64,000 bases of DNA, taken from assembly GCF_021390325.1 (NCBI RefSeq), contig NZ_JAJUWU010000004.1, positions 186,001-250,000 on the forward strand. The letters are read 5' to 3'. Positions 56,116-63,603 of the stretch are shown here, piece after piece (position 1 is the first letter of the stretch; each line of letters opens with the position of its first letter). The stretch comes from Jiella avicenniae (GTDB taxonomy: Bacteria; Pseudomonadota; Alphaproteobacteria; Rhizobiales; Rhizobiaceae). The notes beneath the pieces were generated by a model. That model was not told the origin of the DNA. It worked only from the letters and a program-made list of their open reading frames with translations, and ran no database searches. The position numbers and the translations under genes were made by a program.

Positions 56116-57693
56116 ATGCACGTCGCCATCGTCGGCGCCGGGATCGGCGGTTTGGCTGCGGCCGTCAGGCTTGCTTCGCAGGGGCTCCGCGTCACGGTCG
56201 TCGAAGCTGCCGAACGCCCCGGCGGAAAATTGCGGGAGATGGACATTGCCGGCCGGACGATCGACGTCGGTCCGACCGTCTTCACCCTGCGCGACGTCTT
56301 CGACGACGTTTTCGCCTCGGCCGGCGAGCGGCTCGACGAGCATCTGACGCTCCATCGCTCCGAGACGATCGCCCGGCATGTCTTCGCCGACGGCGCCGTG
56401 CTCGATCTCTTCGCCGACCAGGAGCGCTCGGAGCGGGCGATCGCCGCGTTTTCGGGCGAGCGGTCGGCCGGGGAGTACGGGGCCTTCTGCGACCGGGCGA
56501 GGGACGTCTGCGAGACGCTGTCGCCGATCTTCATGCGCGCCGGGCGCCCCGCCGGGCCGCTCGGCCTCGTCGCCCGGGCCGGCCCGAAAGGCTTGCCGGC
56601 GATCATGCGGATCGGAGCGGAGACGACGCTCTGGCGGGCGCTCTCGGCGCAGTTTTCCGATCCTCGCCTTGCCCAGCTTTTCGGCCGCTACGCCACCTAC
56701 AACGGCTCCTCGCCCTTCCTCGCCCCGGCGACGCTGATGCTGATCGCCCATGTCGAGAAGTCCGGCGTCTGGCTGGTCGAAGGCGGCATGATGCGCCTTG
56801 CCGAGGCGCTCGCGGCCCTGGCCGAGCGATCCGGTGCGACGCTGCGCTACGGCGTTCCCGTCGCCGCGATCGACGCGTCCGCTTCCGCCGTCTGCGGTCT
56901 GACGCTTGCGGACGGCGAGACCATCGCCGCCGACGTCGTCCTCGCCAATTGCGACGTCGCGGCGCTCGCCGCCGGCCAGTTGGGCAAGGCCGCGCAAGCG
57001 GCGGTCGATCCGCCGATCACGCGCGAGGAGCGCTCGCTCTCGGCGCTCACCGCCGCGATGGAGGCGGCGACGGACGGGATGGAGCTCTTGCGGCACAACG
57101 TCTTCTTCTCGGCCGACTACCGGCGCGAATTCGACGAGATCCTGACCCGGCGCCGGCTGCCGTCCGACCCGACGGTCTACGTCTGCGCGAGCGACCGGGA
57201 CGATCGCGGACGGCTTTCCGACGAGGCTGCGACGCGCGGCCGCGAGCGGCTTTTCCTGATCATCAACGCGCCAGCCGACGGCGGCGAAAGAGACTTCGGC
57301 AAGGAGGAGGTCGAGCGATGCGTGACGGCGGCATTTTCGAGACTTCGCGCCTGCGGCTTGCGGGTGGAGGTGCCGGACTTTCGACGGATCGGACTTTCGA
57401 CGCCCTCCGATTTCGCGAGACGCTTTCCGGCGACGGGCGGAGCGCTCTACGGGCGGGCCTCGCATGGGTCGACGGCTTCGTTCCGCAGGCCCGGCGCCAG
57501 AACGAAGCTCGAGGGCCTCTATCTCTGCGGCGGCAGCGTCCATCCGGGGGCCGGCCTGCCGATGGCGGCGCTCTCCGGCAAGATCGCGGCGGAAGCGATC
57601 CTGGCGGACCGCGCTTCGACCAGCATGTCCCGCCGGGCGGCTATGCCTGGTGGTATGTGGACGCGCTTTCGGCGGACGGTCGGCACGCCCTGA
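56116..57693 (+). CDS. crtD: 1-hydroxycarotenoid 3,4-desaturase (methoxyneurosporene dehydrogenase) CrtD
   Basis: The 525-residue flavoprotein begins MHVAIVGAGIGGLAAAVRLA, the FAD dinucleotide motif, followed by ERPGGKLREMDIAG, and ends with the carotenoid-desaturase FAD signature YLCGGSVHPGAGLPMAALSG. It desaturates C3-C4 of hydroxy/methoxy neurosporene or lycopene derivatives. The last 25 residues (after ILADRAS) lack homology because the crtC frame takes over there. The ATG at 56116 gives the canonical start, with GAGGATGATCC upstream. Confidence 0.94.
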   Translation: MHVAIVGAGIGGLAAAVRLASQGLRVTVVEAAERPGGKLREMDIAGRTIDVGPTVFTLRDVFDDVFASAGERLDEHLTLHRSETIARHVFADGAVLDLFADQERSERAIAAFSGERSAGEYGAFCDRARDVCETLSPIFMRAGRPAGPLGLVARAGPKGLPAIMRIGAETTLWRALSAQFSDPRLAQLFGRYATYNGSSPFLAPATLMLIAHVEKSGVWLVEGGMMRLAEALAALAERSGATLRYGVPVAAIDASASAVCGLTLADGETIAADVVLANCDVAALAAGQLGKAAQAAVDPPITREERSLSALTAAMEAATDGMELLRHNVFFSADYRREFDEILTRRRLPSDPTVYVCASDRDDRGRLSDEAATRGRERLFLIINAPADGGERDFGKEEVERCVTAAFSRLRACGLRVEVPDFRRIGLSTPSDFARRFPATGGALYGRASHGSTASFRRPGARTKLEGLYLCGGSVHPGAGLPMAALSGKIAAEAILADRASTSMSRRAAMPGGMWTRFRRTVGTP

Positions 57694-58526
57694 CGCTGAT
57701 CGGCTTCGTCGGCAGCGTGTTTTCACCCTATTACCGCTTTGCCGGCCGCCGCCGGCCGGAGGACCACGTCGCGCTGAACGTCGCGCTCACCGGCGCGGGC
57801 GCCAGGCGCTGGACGATGACCGAGCGCAGGACGAAGGCGCTCCGCCGCGACGCCGGCACCCTGTCGATCGGACCGAGCGCCATGCGCTGGGACGGCAGCG
57901 GCCTCACCGTCACGATCGACGAGATCTCGCCGCTGATCCCAAAGCGGGTGCGGGGCACCGTCCGGCTCTATCCGGAGGCCGTGGTCAACCATCCGGTGGC
58001 GCTCGATGCAGAGGCCCGCCACTGCTGGTGGCCGATCGCCCCTTGCGCGCGGGTCGAGGTGGAACTCGACGAGCCCTCGCTCTCCTGGTCGGGCAGCGGC
58101 TATTTCGACTTCAACACCGGCGAGGTGCCGCTGGAGGAAAGCTTCCACCGTTGGAACTGGTGCCGCGCCTCGGTGCCGGACGGCACGGTCGTCCTCTACG
58201 ACCTGCTCGACCGGGACGACCAGTCCTGCTCGCTGGCGATCAAGTTCGATCCGCGGCAGGGCGTGACGGATTTCGAGGCGCCGCCGCCGGCGCGGCTGAA
58301 GAAGAGCTTCTGGGGCATGCGCCGCTCGACCCGCTGCGAGCGCGACGCCTCGGCCAAGGTGATCGAGACCCTGGAGGATTCGCCCTTCTACACCCGCTCG
58401 GTCGTCGGCACGCGGCTGCTCGGACGCGACGTCACGGCGATCCACGAAAGCGTCGATCTCGGCCGCTTCGCCAACCCGATCGTGCAGATGATGCTGCCCT
58501 ACCGGATGCCGCGCCGGTTCGTCTGA
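57657..58526 (+). CDS. crtC: carotenoid 1,2-hydratase (hydroxyneurosporene synthase) CrtC
   Basis: The 289-residue protein has the CrtC core: LTLIGFVGSVFSPYYRFAGR, ALNVALTGAGARRWTMTERR, DGSGLTVTIDEISPLIPKRV, SGSGYFDFNTGEVPLEESFH and FHRWNWCRASVPDGTVVLYD. It hydrates the psi end group of neurosporene or lycopene. The start is uncertain. The only canonical in-frame codon near the N-terminus is GTG 57657, 37 bases inside crtD, yet homologous PPGGYAWWYVDAL sequence continues upstream without any ATG, GTG or TTG. It converges on bchO and overlaps its end by 28 bases. Confidence 0.9.
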   Translation: MDALSADGRHALTLIGFVGSVFSPYYRFAGRRRPEDHVALNVALTGAGARRWTMTERRTKALRRDAGTLSIGPSAMRWDGSGLTVTIDEISPLIPKRVRGTVRLYPEAVVNHPVALDAEARHCWWPIAPCARVEVELDEPSLSWSGSGYFDFNTGEVPLEESFHRWNWCRASVPDGTVVLYDLLDRDDQSCSLAIKFDPRQGVTDFEAPPPARLKKSFWGMRRSTRCERDASAKVIETLEDSPFYTRSVVGTRLLGRDVTAIHESVDLGRFANPIVQMMLPYRMPRRFV

Positions 58527-59413
58527 TCGTCGAGCTGGTCGTCGGCGAACACCCCCAGCATCACCTCCGCCACCCGATCCGGGGCCTCCTCGTGGGCGAG
58601 ATGGCCGAGGCCGGGGAGCCTCTCGATCGCAGCGCCGCGGACCATGCGTGCGACGCGTTCGGAGACTTCCGGGGGAATGGCCCGATCCCTGCTGCCGACG
58701 ACCAGCGTCAGCGGCACATTCAGCTGGGGAAGATCGCGGCGCAGGCCTTCCAGATCCCAGTTCGCCATCATTGACAGGGCACCCTCGACATGGGTCGGGG
58801 ATGAAAACAGCCTTTCGTAATAGGCGACGCCCTCAGGTGATATCCGCGAGCCGGTGCTTTCCATGAGCTGCGCCACGGCCCGCGTGTTGCGGGCCCGCCA
58901 GGAGAAGAAGCGCGGCGCGACGGGGTTGAGGAAGAGGAGCTTGGCGAGCCGCGGAAAGAGATGGGCGGCGACGCCCGGAAAGGGCAGCAGCGCGCCGTTG
59001 AGCGAGACGATCCGCTGCGGCGCGATCTGGCCGTCGAGGGCCATGCGCAGGAGGATCGCCGCGCCCGCCGAATGGCCGGCCGCATAGACGGGCGCAACGC
59101 CGAGCGCCGAAAGCATGGCGGCGATCGCCTTCCCCATGCCGGTGATCGAAACGCGGCGCCAGCGCGGCGCGGCGGTGAAGCCGTGGCCCGGCAGGTCCGG
59201 CACGATGACGCGATAGTGTTCGGCGAGGATCGGCGCGAGGTCGCGGAAGGAATGGGTCGAAGCCCCGGTGCCGTGCAAGAGGAGCAGCGCCGGCGCGTTC
59301 TCCGGGCCGAAGATCTGGACGTGGAAGCGCGTGCCGCCCGCCTCGACGAAGCGGCTCTTCTCGCGGTGCGGCCAGTGGCGCCCGTCGCGGGCAAAGTCGA
59401 GCGGCGCGGTCAC
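58499..59413 (-). CDS. bchO: BchO, alpha/beta hydrolase of the magnesium-chelatase locus
   Basis: The 304-residue protein is an alpha/beta hydrolase: HVQIFGPENAPALLLLHGTG, the nucleophile elbow AAGHSAGAAILLRMA, and the catalytic-His end PGLGHLAHEEAPDRVAEVM. It opens DFARDGRHWPHREKSRFVEA, the BchO signature. The gene is regularly linked to bchID and thought to help magnesium chelation or membrane handling of its product; the reaction is unproven. The GTG at 59413 overlaps the bchD stop by four bases. Confidence 0.94.
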   Translation of the reverse strand: MTAPLDFARDGRHWPHREKSRFVEAGGTRFHVQIFGPENAPALLLLHGTGASTHSFRDLAPILAEHYRVIVPDLPGHGFTAAPRWRRVSITGMGKAIAAMLSALGVAPVYAAGHSAGAAILLRMALDGQIAPQRIVSLNGALLPFPGVAAHLFPRLAKLLFLNPVAPRFFSWRARNTRAVAQLMESTGSRISPEGVAYYERLFSSPTHVEGALSMMANWDLEGLRRDLPQLNVPLTLVVGSRDRAIPPEVSERVARMVRGAAIERLPGLGHLAHEEAPDRVAEVMLGVFADDQLDDQTNRRGIR

Positions 59414-61281
59414 GGCCGGCTCGTGCGGGGGGCATCGCCGCCCCGCGGCGCGGCGGCGACCGCATCCGACAGGGCCCGGGAATCGGCCCGCGGCAAGGCG
59501 AGGTAGGTCGCGCCCATGTCGGCGGCGATCTGCCGCGCCTCGGCGCTCGGCCGTTGCGACAGGTCGATGACCAGGGCGGCGATGCCGCCGGCGCGCACCG
59601 CCTTCGCCGCCTCCTTGGCATCGGCCCCCGCCTGCGGCCGGCCGGCTGCGCCGTTTCGCCCGATATTGGCGCGCCCGTCGGTCAGAAGCGCCAGCAGCGG
59701 GGTGCGCCCCTCCCTCGCCGATGACCTGGCGAGATCGAGCGCGGCGAGGATGCCGCTCGCCAGCGGCGTGCCGCCGCCGGCCGGCAGTGCGGCGAGCGAG
59801 CGCTTGGCCCTCGTCAGGGATTTCGTCTCGGCAAGGAGCACGTCGGCGCGGGTTCCACGGAAGGCGACGAGGGCGACGCGGTCCCGCCGGACATAGCATT
59901 CGGCGAGGATGCGCTCGACGGCCCCCTTGGCCTCGGCGAGCCGGGCGAGCGCCGCCGAGCCGGAGGCGTCGACGCAGAAGATCGTCGCCGTCTCGGCCTT
60001 GCCGCGATGCCGGCGGACGCGGATGTCGGAGATGCGCATCTCGAAGAACCGCGGCACCACGCCGGGCGCGCGTTCGGCCCGCCGGATGGCCTGCCAGGGC
60101 GCGGCGGTTCGCAGCGTCGCCAGAAGGTCGAGCCGGTCGCGGCACGGATCGCCCTGCCGCGTGCCGACCACCCGGCCGCGCCGGGCCCGCTTGGCGAAGC
60201 CGCCGCTGCGGCCTGCCCCGGATCTTGCGAGCGGCGGCCTCGTCATGGTGGCGAGGGAGGCCAGAAGATCGGCGGGGAGGCCCGTTGCCGCCGCGTCGAT
60301 CGTCATGTCCTGGGGCGGCTCGGCGTTGCGGTCGTTTTCGCGCGGCGTTTCGGTTTCCGGCTCGGGCGGAGGAGGCTCTGCGGCCGGCTCCTCGTCGGGA
60401 CTGGAATTCGCCGGCTCGTCGTCCCGGCCCTCGTCGGCATTTGGCATCTGCGGCATGGTGACGGCGCGGGGCAGGAGCACCAGCCGGATCGCCGTTTCGA
60501 CGTCCTCGGGCGAGGGGTGCGATCGGCCGGTGAGCGCCGCAGACGCGCGAGCGGCGCGGACCGCCAGATGCGGCACGCGCAGCGAGACGATGCCGAAGGC
60601 CATCGCCGCCTGGCAGATCGTCTCGATCGCCGCCTCGTCCGGCTCGACGGAGGGCAGGTGCCGCCGCGCGGAGGCGATGCGGTCCGCATCGAGGCCATGA
60701 TCCGGCGCGCCGCGGGGGTCGGCGCCGTCGAGCGAAAGCCACAGGCCGAGCCGTTCGCAGAGGCTTGCGGGCGGCGCCTCGTCCGGCTCCATGCCCTCGT
60801 CGAGGGCGACGATGCCGATCCGCGTCGGCAGCTGCCGGGAAACGCCGTCCCGCTCGACCGAGACGTGCCCGCGGTCGAGGGCGAGGGCGAGCAGGCCGGC
60901 GGCTTCTTCCGTCATCCGCTCGGCCATGGCCGCGACCAGCACCCCGCCGTCGCTGGCGGCAAGAAGGCCTCTCTCCAGAACCGGCTGGCCGCTTTCCAGA
61001 GAGGCCGCGAGGTCGAGCCCGCCGAGAAGGGCCGCCTCGGCGATCCCGGCCGGCATCCTGCGGAAGGGGGCGTCCCGGGGAAGCAGCGACCGCAGCGTCT
61101 CCAGGGTGGCCGCGCGAACCGGTCCCGCCCGGGCCGCGAGCCTGAGGCCGATCCCGGGATCGACGGCGAAGACGCCGATGGCCCGCACCGCCTCGTGCCA
61201 CAGGGCGGCGGCCTTGCCGGGCGTCTCGGTCCAGGCGGGGCGGGCTGCGTCGTTCGCCGCTGCGAGCCGACCCGCGGTCAT
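59410..61281 (-). CDS. bchD: magnesium chelatase subunit D
   Basis: The 623-residue subunit has a degenerate AAA+ region without Walker A (LLPRDAPFRRMPAG), a Pro/Glu/Asp-rich linker (about 315-370), and a C-terminal von Willebrand A domain with MIDAS sequence IFCVDASGSAALARLAEAKG, the TPLASGILAALDLA strand and LLTDGRANIGRNG. With BchI it forms the ATPase platform that drives Mg2+ insertion by BchH. The ATG at 61281 starts the conserved region; BchI is 19 bases upstream. Confidence 0.96.
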   Translation of the reverse strand: MTAGRLAAANDAARPAWTETPGKAAALWHEAVRAIGVFAVDPGIGLRLAARAGPVRAATLETLRSLLPRDAPFRRMPAGIAEAALLGGLDLAASLESGQPVLERGLLAASDGGVLVAAMAERMTEEAAGLLALALDRGHVSVERDGVSRQLPTRIGIVALDEGMEPDEAPPASLCERLGLWLSLDGADPRGAPDHGLDADRIASARRHLPSVEPDEAAIETICQAAMAFGIVSLRVPHLAVRAARASAALTGRSHPSPEDVETAIRLVLLPRAVTMPQMPNADEGRDDEPANSSPDEEPAAEPPPPEPETETPRENDRNAEPPQDMTIDAAATGLPADLLASLATMTRPPLARSGAGRSGGFAKRARRGRVVGTRQGDPCRDRLDLLATLRTAAPWQAIRRAERAPGVVPRFFEMRISDIRVRRHRGKAETATIFCVDASGSAALARLAEAKGAVERILAECYVRRDRVALVAFRGTRADVLLAETKSLTRAKRSLAALPAGGGTPLASGILAALDLARSSAREGRTPLLALLTDGRANIGRNGAAGRPQAGADAKEAAKAVRAGGIAALVIDLSQRPSAEARQIAADMGATYLALPRADSRALSDAVAAAPRGGDAPRTSRP

Positions 61282-61300
61282 GGTCGGCCGCGCCCGGCCA

Positions 61301-62326
61301 TCAGGCTGCGGCGAGTTCGTCGACGGCGCGCTCGACGCGCGTCGCCGAGCCGGCCTCGTCCAGCGGATCGCGGCGCAGCCGGTGGGAGAGGGCGAGCGGG
61401 GCGAGCGCGGCGAGATGGCTCCAGCCGACGACGCTGTCGCCGCGCAGCGCGGCAAAAGCTCTCGCGGCGCGCATCAGCGTCAGCTCGCCGCGCAGCCCGT
61501 CGGTGCCGAGGCGGATCGACAGCTGCGCCGCCTTTTCCAGGCTTTCGTCGGGCACGGCCACGTCGTTCAGCCGATCGCGCGCGGCCAGGATTGTGTCCCG
61601 AACCTCGGCGTTTGCGGCTTCGTATTCGGCGGCGAAGCCGGCCGGATCGCGCTCGAAGGCGTCGCGTCGCTTGACCACCTGGATGCGGGTCGCAAGGTCC
61701 TGCGGCGTCTTCACCTCGACCGACAGGCCGAAGCGATCGAGAAGCTGCGGCCGCAATTCGCCCTCTTCCGGGTTGCCGCTGCCGATGAGGACAAAACGGG
61801 CAGGATGGCGGACGGACAGGCCCTCGCGCTCGACGACGTTCTCCCCCGACGCCGCGACGTCGAGGAGGAGGTCGACCAGATGGTCCTCCAGAAGGTTGAT
61901 CTCGTCGATATAGAGGAAGCCGCGATGGGCCTTGGCGAGGAGCCCCGGCTCGAAACGCTTCTCGCCAGCGGACAGGGCCCGTTCGAGATCGAGCGATCCG
62001 GCGATCCTGTCCTCCGTCGCGCCGAGCGGCAGGTCGACGACCGGCACACGCACCATCCCGGTCTTTTGCGGGATTTTCGACTCGGCCCGCGACCGGCAGA
62101 GGTCGCAGGCTTCCTCGGGCCGGGCGGGATCGCAGTGATAGGGACAGTCCGCCGTTTCGATGTCCGGCAGGACGGCGGCGAGCGCCCGAACGGCGGTCGA
62201 CTTGCCGGTGCCTCTGTCGCCGAAGACGAGGACGCCGCCGACTGCCGGGTCCACCGCGGCGATCGACAGAGCGAGCTTCATCTGGTCCTGGCCGACGATG
62301 GCGGCGAAGGGAAACATGATCCTCAT
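61301..62326 (-). CDS. bchI: magnesium chelatase ATPase subunit I
   Basis: The 341-residue AAA+ ATPase has Walker A GDRGTGKS at residues 36-43, the Cys-rich insert CPYHCDPARPEEACDLC, Walker B GFLYIDEINLL, sensor I FVLIGSGNPEEGELRPQLLD and the arginine finger ELRPQLLDRFGL. It hexamerises with BchD to power Mg insertion into protoporphyrin IX. ATG 62317, just after GAGG, is an alternative start. A PpsR-type site and the cobM riboswitch lie in the divergent gap. Confidence 0.96.
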   Translation of the reverse strand: MRIMFPFAAIVGQDQMKLALSIAAVDPAVGGVLVFGDRGTGKSTAVRALAAVLPDIETADCPYHCDPARPEEACDLCRSRAESKIPQKTGMVRVPVVDLPLGATEDRIAGSLDLERALSAGEKRFEPGLLAKAHRGFLYIDEINLLEDHLVDLLLDVAASGENVVEREGLSVRHPARFVLIGSGNPEEGELRPQLLDRFGLSVEVKTPQDLATRIQVVKRRDAFERDPAGFAAEYEAANAEVRDTILAARDRLNDVAVPDESLEKAAQLSIRLGTDGLRGELTLMRAARAFAALRGDSVVGWSHLAALAPLALSHRLRRDPLDEAGSATRVERAVDELAAA

Positions 62327-62390
62327 GAAAGCAGGCTAACGGCTTTCCCCCGCCGTGAGAAGCCGGCTCGGCCCGAAATGGACGCCGATG

Positions 62391-62408
62391 TGTCAAATAA
62401 TCTGGACA
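62391..62408. promoter_or_regulatory. PpsR/CrtJ palindrome upstream of bchI
   Basis: TGTCAAATAATCTGGACA fits TGT-N12-ACA and lies 65 bases before the bchI start. The minus strand contains TTGACA inside the site, a -35-like element for bchIDO. It also lies upstream of the plus-strand riboswitch for cobM and could touch that promoter too. Confidence 0.75.
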
Positions 62409-62411
62409 CAT

Positions 62412-62502
62412 CCCCATGTGACCGGGGAAGCAGCGGTGTTGTCCGCGCCCCGCGACTGTGGTCGAAGGCGGGCAGACGCAAAAGAGCAGGACACGAGCAG
62501 CC
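62412..62502 (+). promoter_or_regulatory. probable cobalamin riboswitch in the cobM leader
   Basis: The leader has GGGGAAGCAGCGGTG (62424-62437), then GTCCGCGCCCCGCGACTGTG (62441-62460), the order and sequence of the conserved cobalamin riboswitch core, and a degenerate B12 box GAGCAGGACACGAGC (about 62484-62498) directly before the cobM ATG. It would repress translation when adenosylcobalamin is plentiful. Spacing is shorter than in enteric examples, so confidence is moderate. Confidence 0.62.
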
Positions 62503-63273
62503 ATGACGGTTCATTTCATCGGGGCGGGGCCCGGTGCGCCCGATCTCATCACCGTGCGCGGGCTCCGGCTGATCGAGCGCTGCCCGGTCTGCCTCTATGC
62601 CGGCTCGCTGGTGCCGCAGGAGGTGGTGAAGGCGGCGCCGGACAGCGCACGGGTGATCGACACCGCGCCGATGACGCTCGACGAGATCATCGCCGAGATC
62701 GAGGCGGCCCATGAGCGGGGCGAGGACGTCGCCCGCGTCCACTCGGGCGACCCCTCGCTCTACGGCGCCATCGCCGAGCAGATCCGCCGGCTGGAAGCGC
62801 TCGAAATTTCCTACGACATCACCCCCGGCGTGCCGGCCTTCGCCGCCGCCGCGGCTGCGCTGAAGCTCGAACTGACGATTCCGGAAGTCTGCCAGACGGT
62901 GATCCTCACCCGAACGGCGATGAAATCCTCCTCCATGCCGGCGGGCGAAGAGCTTTCGACGCTGGGCAGAAGCGGCGCGACGCTGGCGATCCATCTGTCG
63001 GTCAGGAACATCCCGCACATTCAGCGCGAGCTGACCCCCTTGGATGCCTATGGCGCGGACTGCCCGGCGATCATCGCCTACCGGGTCGGATGGGAGGACG
63101 AGGCCTTCATCCGCACGACGCTGGGTGAACTCCACCGTGCCGCCCGCCAGGCCAAACTCACCCGCACGGCGCTGATCTTCGTCGGCAAGGCCCTCGGGGC
63201 GACGGAATTCATCGATTCGCGGCTGTACGATGCGGGGCACGTGCATGTGCTGCGGCCGAAGCGGAAGGCTTGA
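62503..63273 (+). CDS. cobM: precorrin-4 C11-methyltransferase
   Basis: The 256-residue tetrapyrrole methylase starts MTVHFIGAGPGAPDLITVRG, the SAM-binding GxGxGxxxLIT motif of the family, with YAGSLVP, RVHSGDPSLYGAIAEQ and TPGVPAFAAAAAAL. It methylates C11 of precorrin-4 in aerobic cobalamin synthesis. The ATG at 62503 follows the B12 box; an earlier ATG at 62458 would place the riboswitch inside the coding region. Pairing with cobK across the repeat suggests a cob cluster continuing to the right. Confidence 0.95.
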   Translation: MTVHFIGAGPGAPDLITVRGLRLIERCPVCLYAGSLVPQEVVKAAPDSARVIDTAPMTLDEIIAEIEAAHERGEDVARVHSGDPSLYGAIAEQIRRLEALEISYDITPGVPAFAAAAAALKLELTIPEVCQTVILTRTAMKSSSMPAGEELSTLGRSGATLAIHLSVRNIPHIQRELTPLDAYGADCPAIIAYRVGWEDEAFIRTTLGELHRAARQAKLTRTALIFVGKALGATEFIDSRLYDAGHVHVLRPKRKA

Positions 63274-63358
63274 GGGCTCAGAACGCGCCGCCGCGTCGCG
63301 TCGGCCAGATCATCCGGAAACACCGCGGGCCGTCTTTGACGTTTGCGCCACGACGTCG

Positions 63359-63520
63359 CTCTGCCCTGCCGGGCATCTCCCCCACAAGGAGGGAGATCGA
63401 CCTCGCGGTGAGGCCTTGCGAGCCTTCGCACGGTCTCTGATTGCACGAACGTCGAAGAGCGGCCGCCGAGGCTCGATCCTGTGATCTCCCCCCTTGTGGG
63501 GGAGATGCCGGCAGGCAGAG
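63359..63520. repeat. RIME-like palindromic intergenic element (inverted repeats)
   Basis: Left arm 63359-63398 (CTCTGCCCTGCCGGGCATCT and CCCCCACAAGGAGGGAGATC) and right arm 63483-63520 are near-perfect inverted copies separated by 84 bases. The right arm contains GATCTCCCCCCTTGTGGGGG and AGATGCCGGCAGGCAGAG. The core CTGCCGGCATCTCCCCCACAA is a very common intergenic element in Rhizobiales genomes, the RIME/IMU group. It fills the gap between two convergent cob genes and may end transcription from both sides. The 330-bp gap holds no gene. Confidence 0.85.
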
Positions 63521-63603
63521 GGGGGTGCCTCGGCGCATCGCATGAAGCTCTGCGAATATCGGCACCGTGCGCGGCCGGTCGAGCGCAGCCTCGAGCCGCG
63601 TCC

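Noticed and set aside
56949-57656. A long in-frame extension of crtC through crtD
   Set aside because: It is the shadow of crtD in another frame; only the last 15 codons resemble CrtC.
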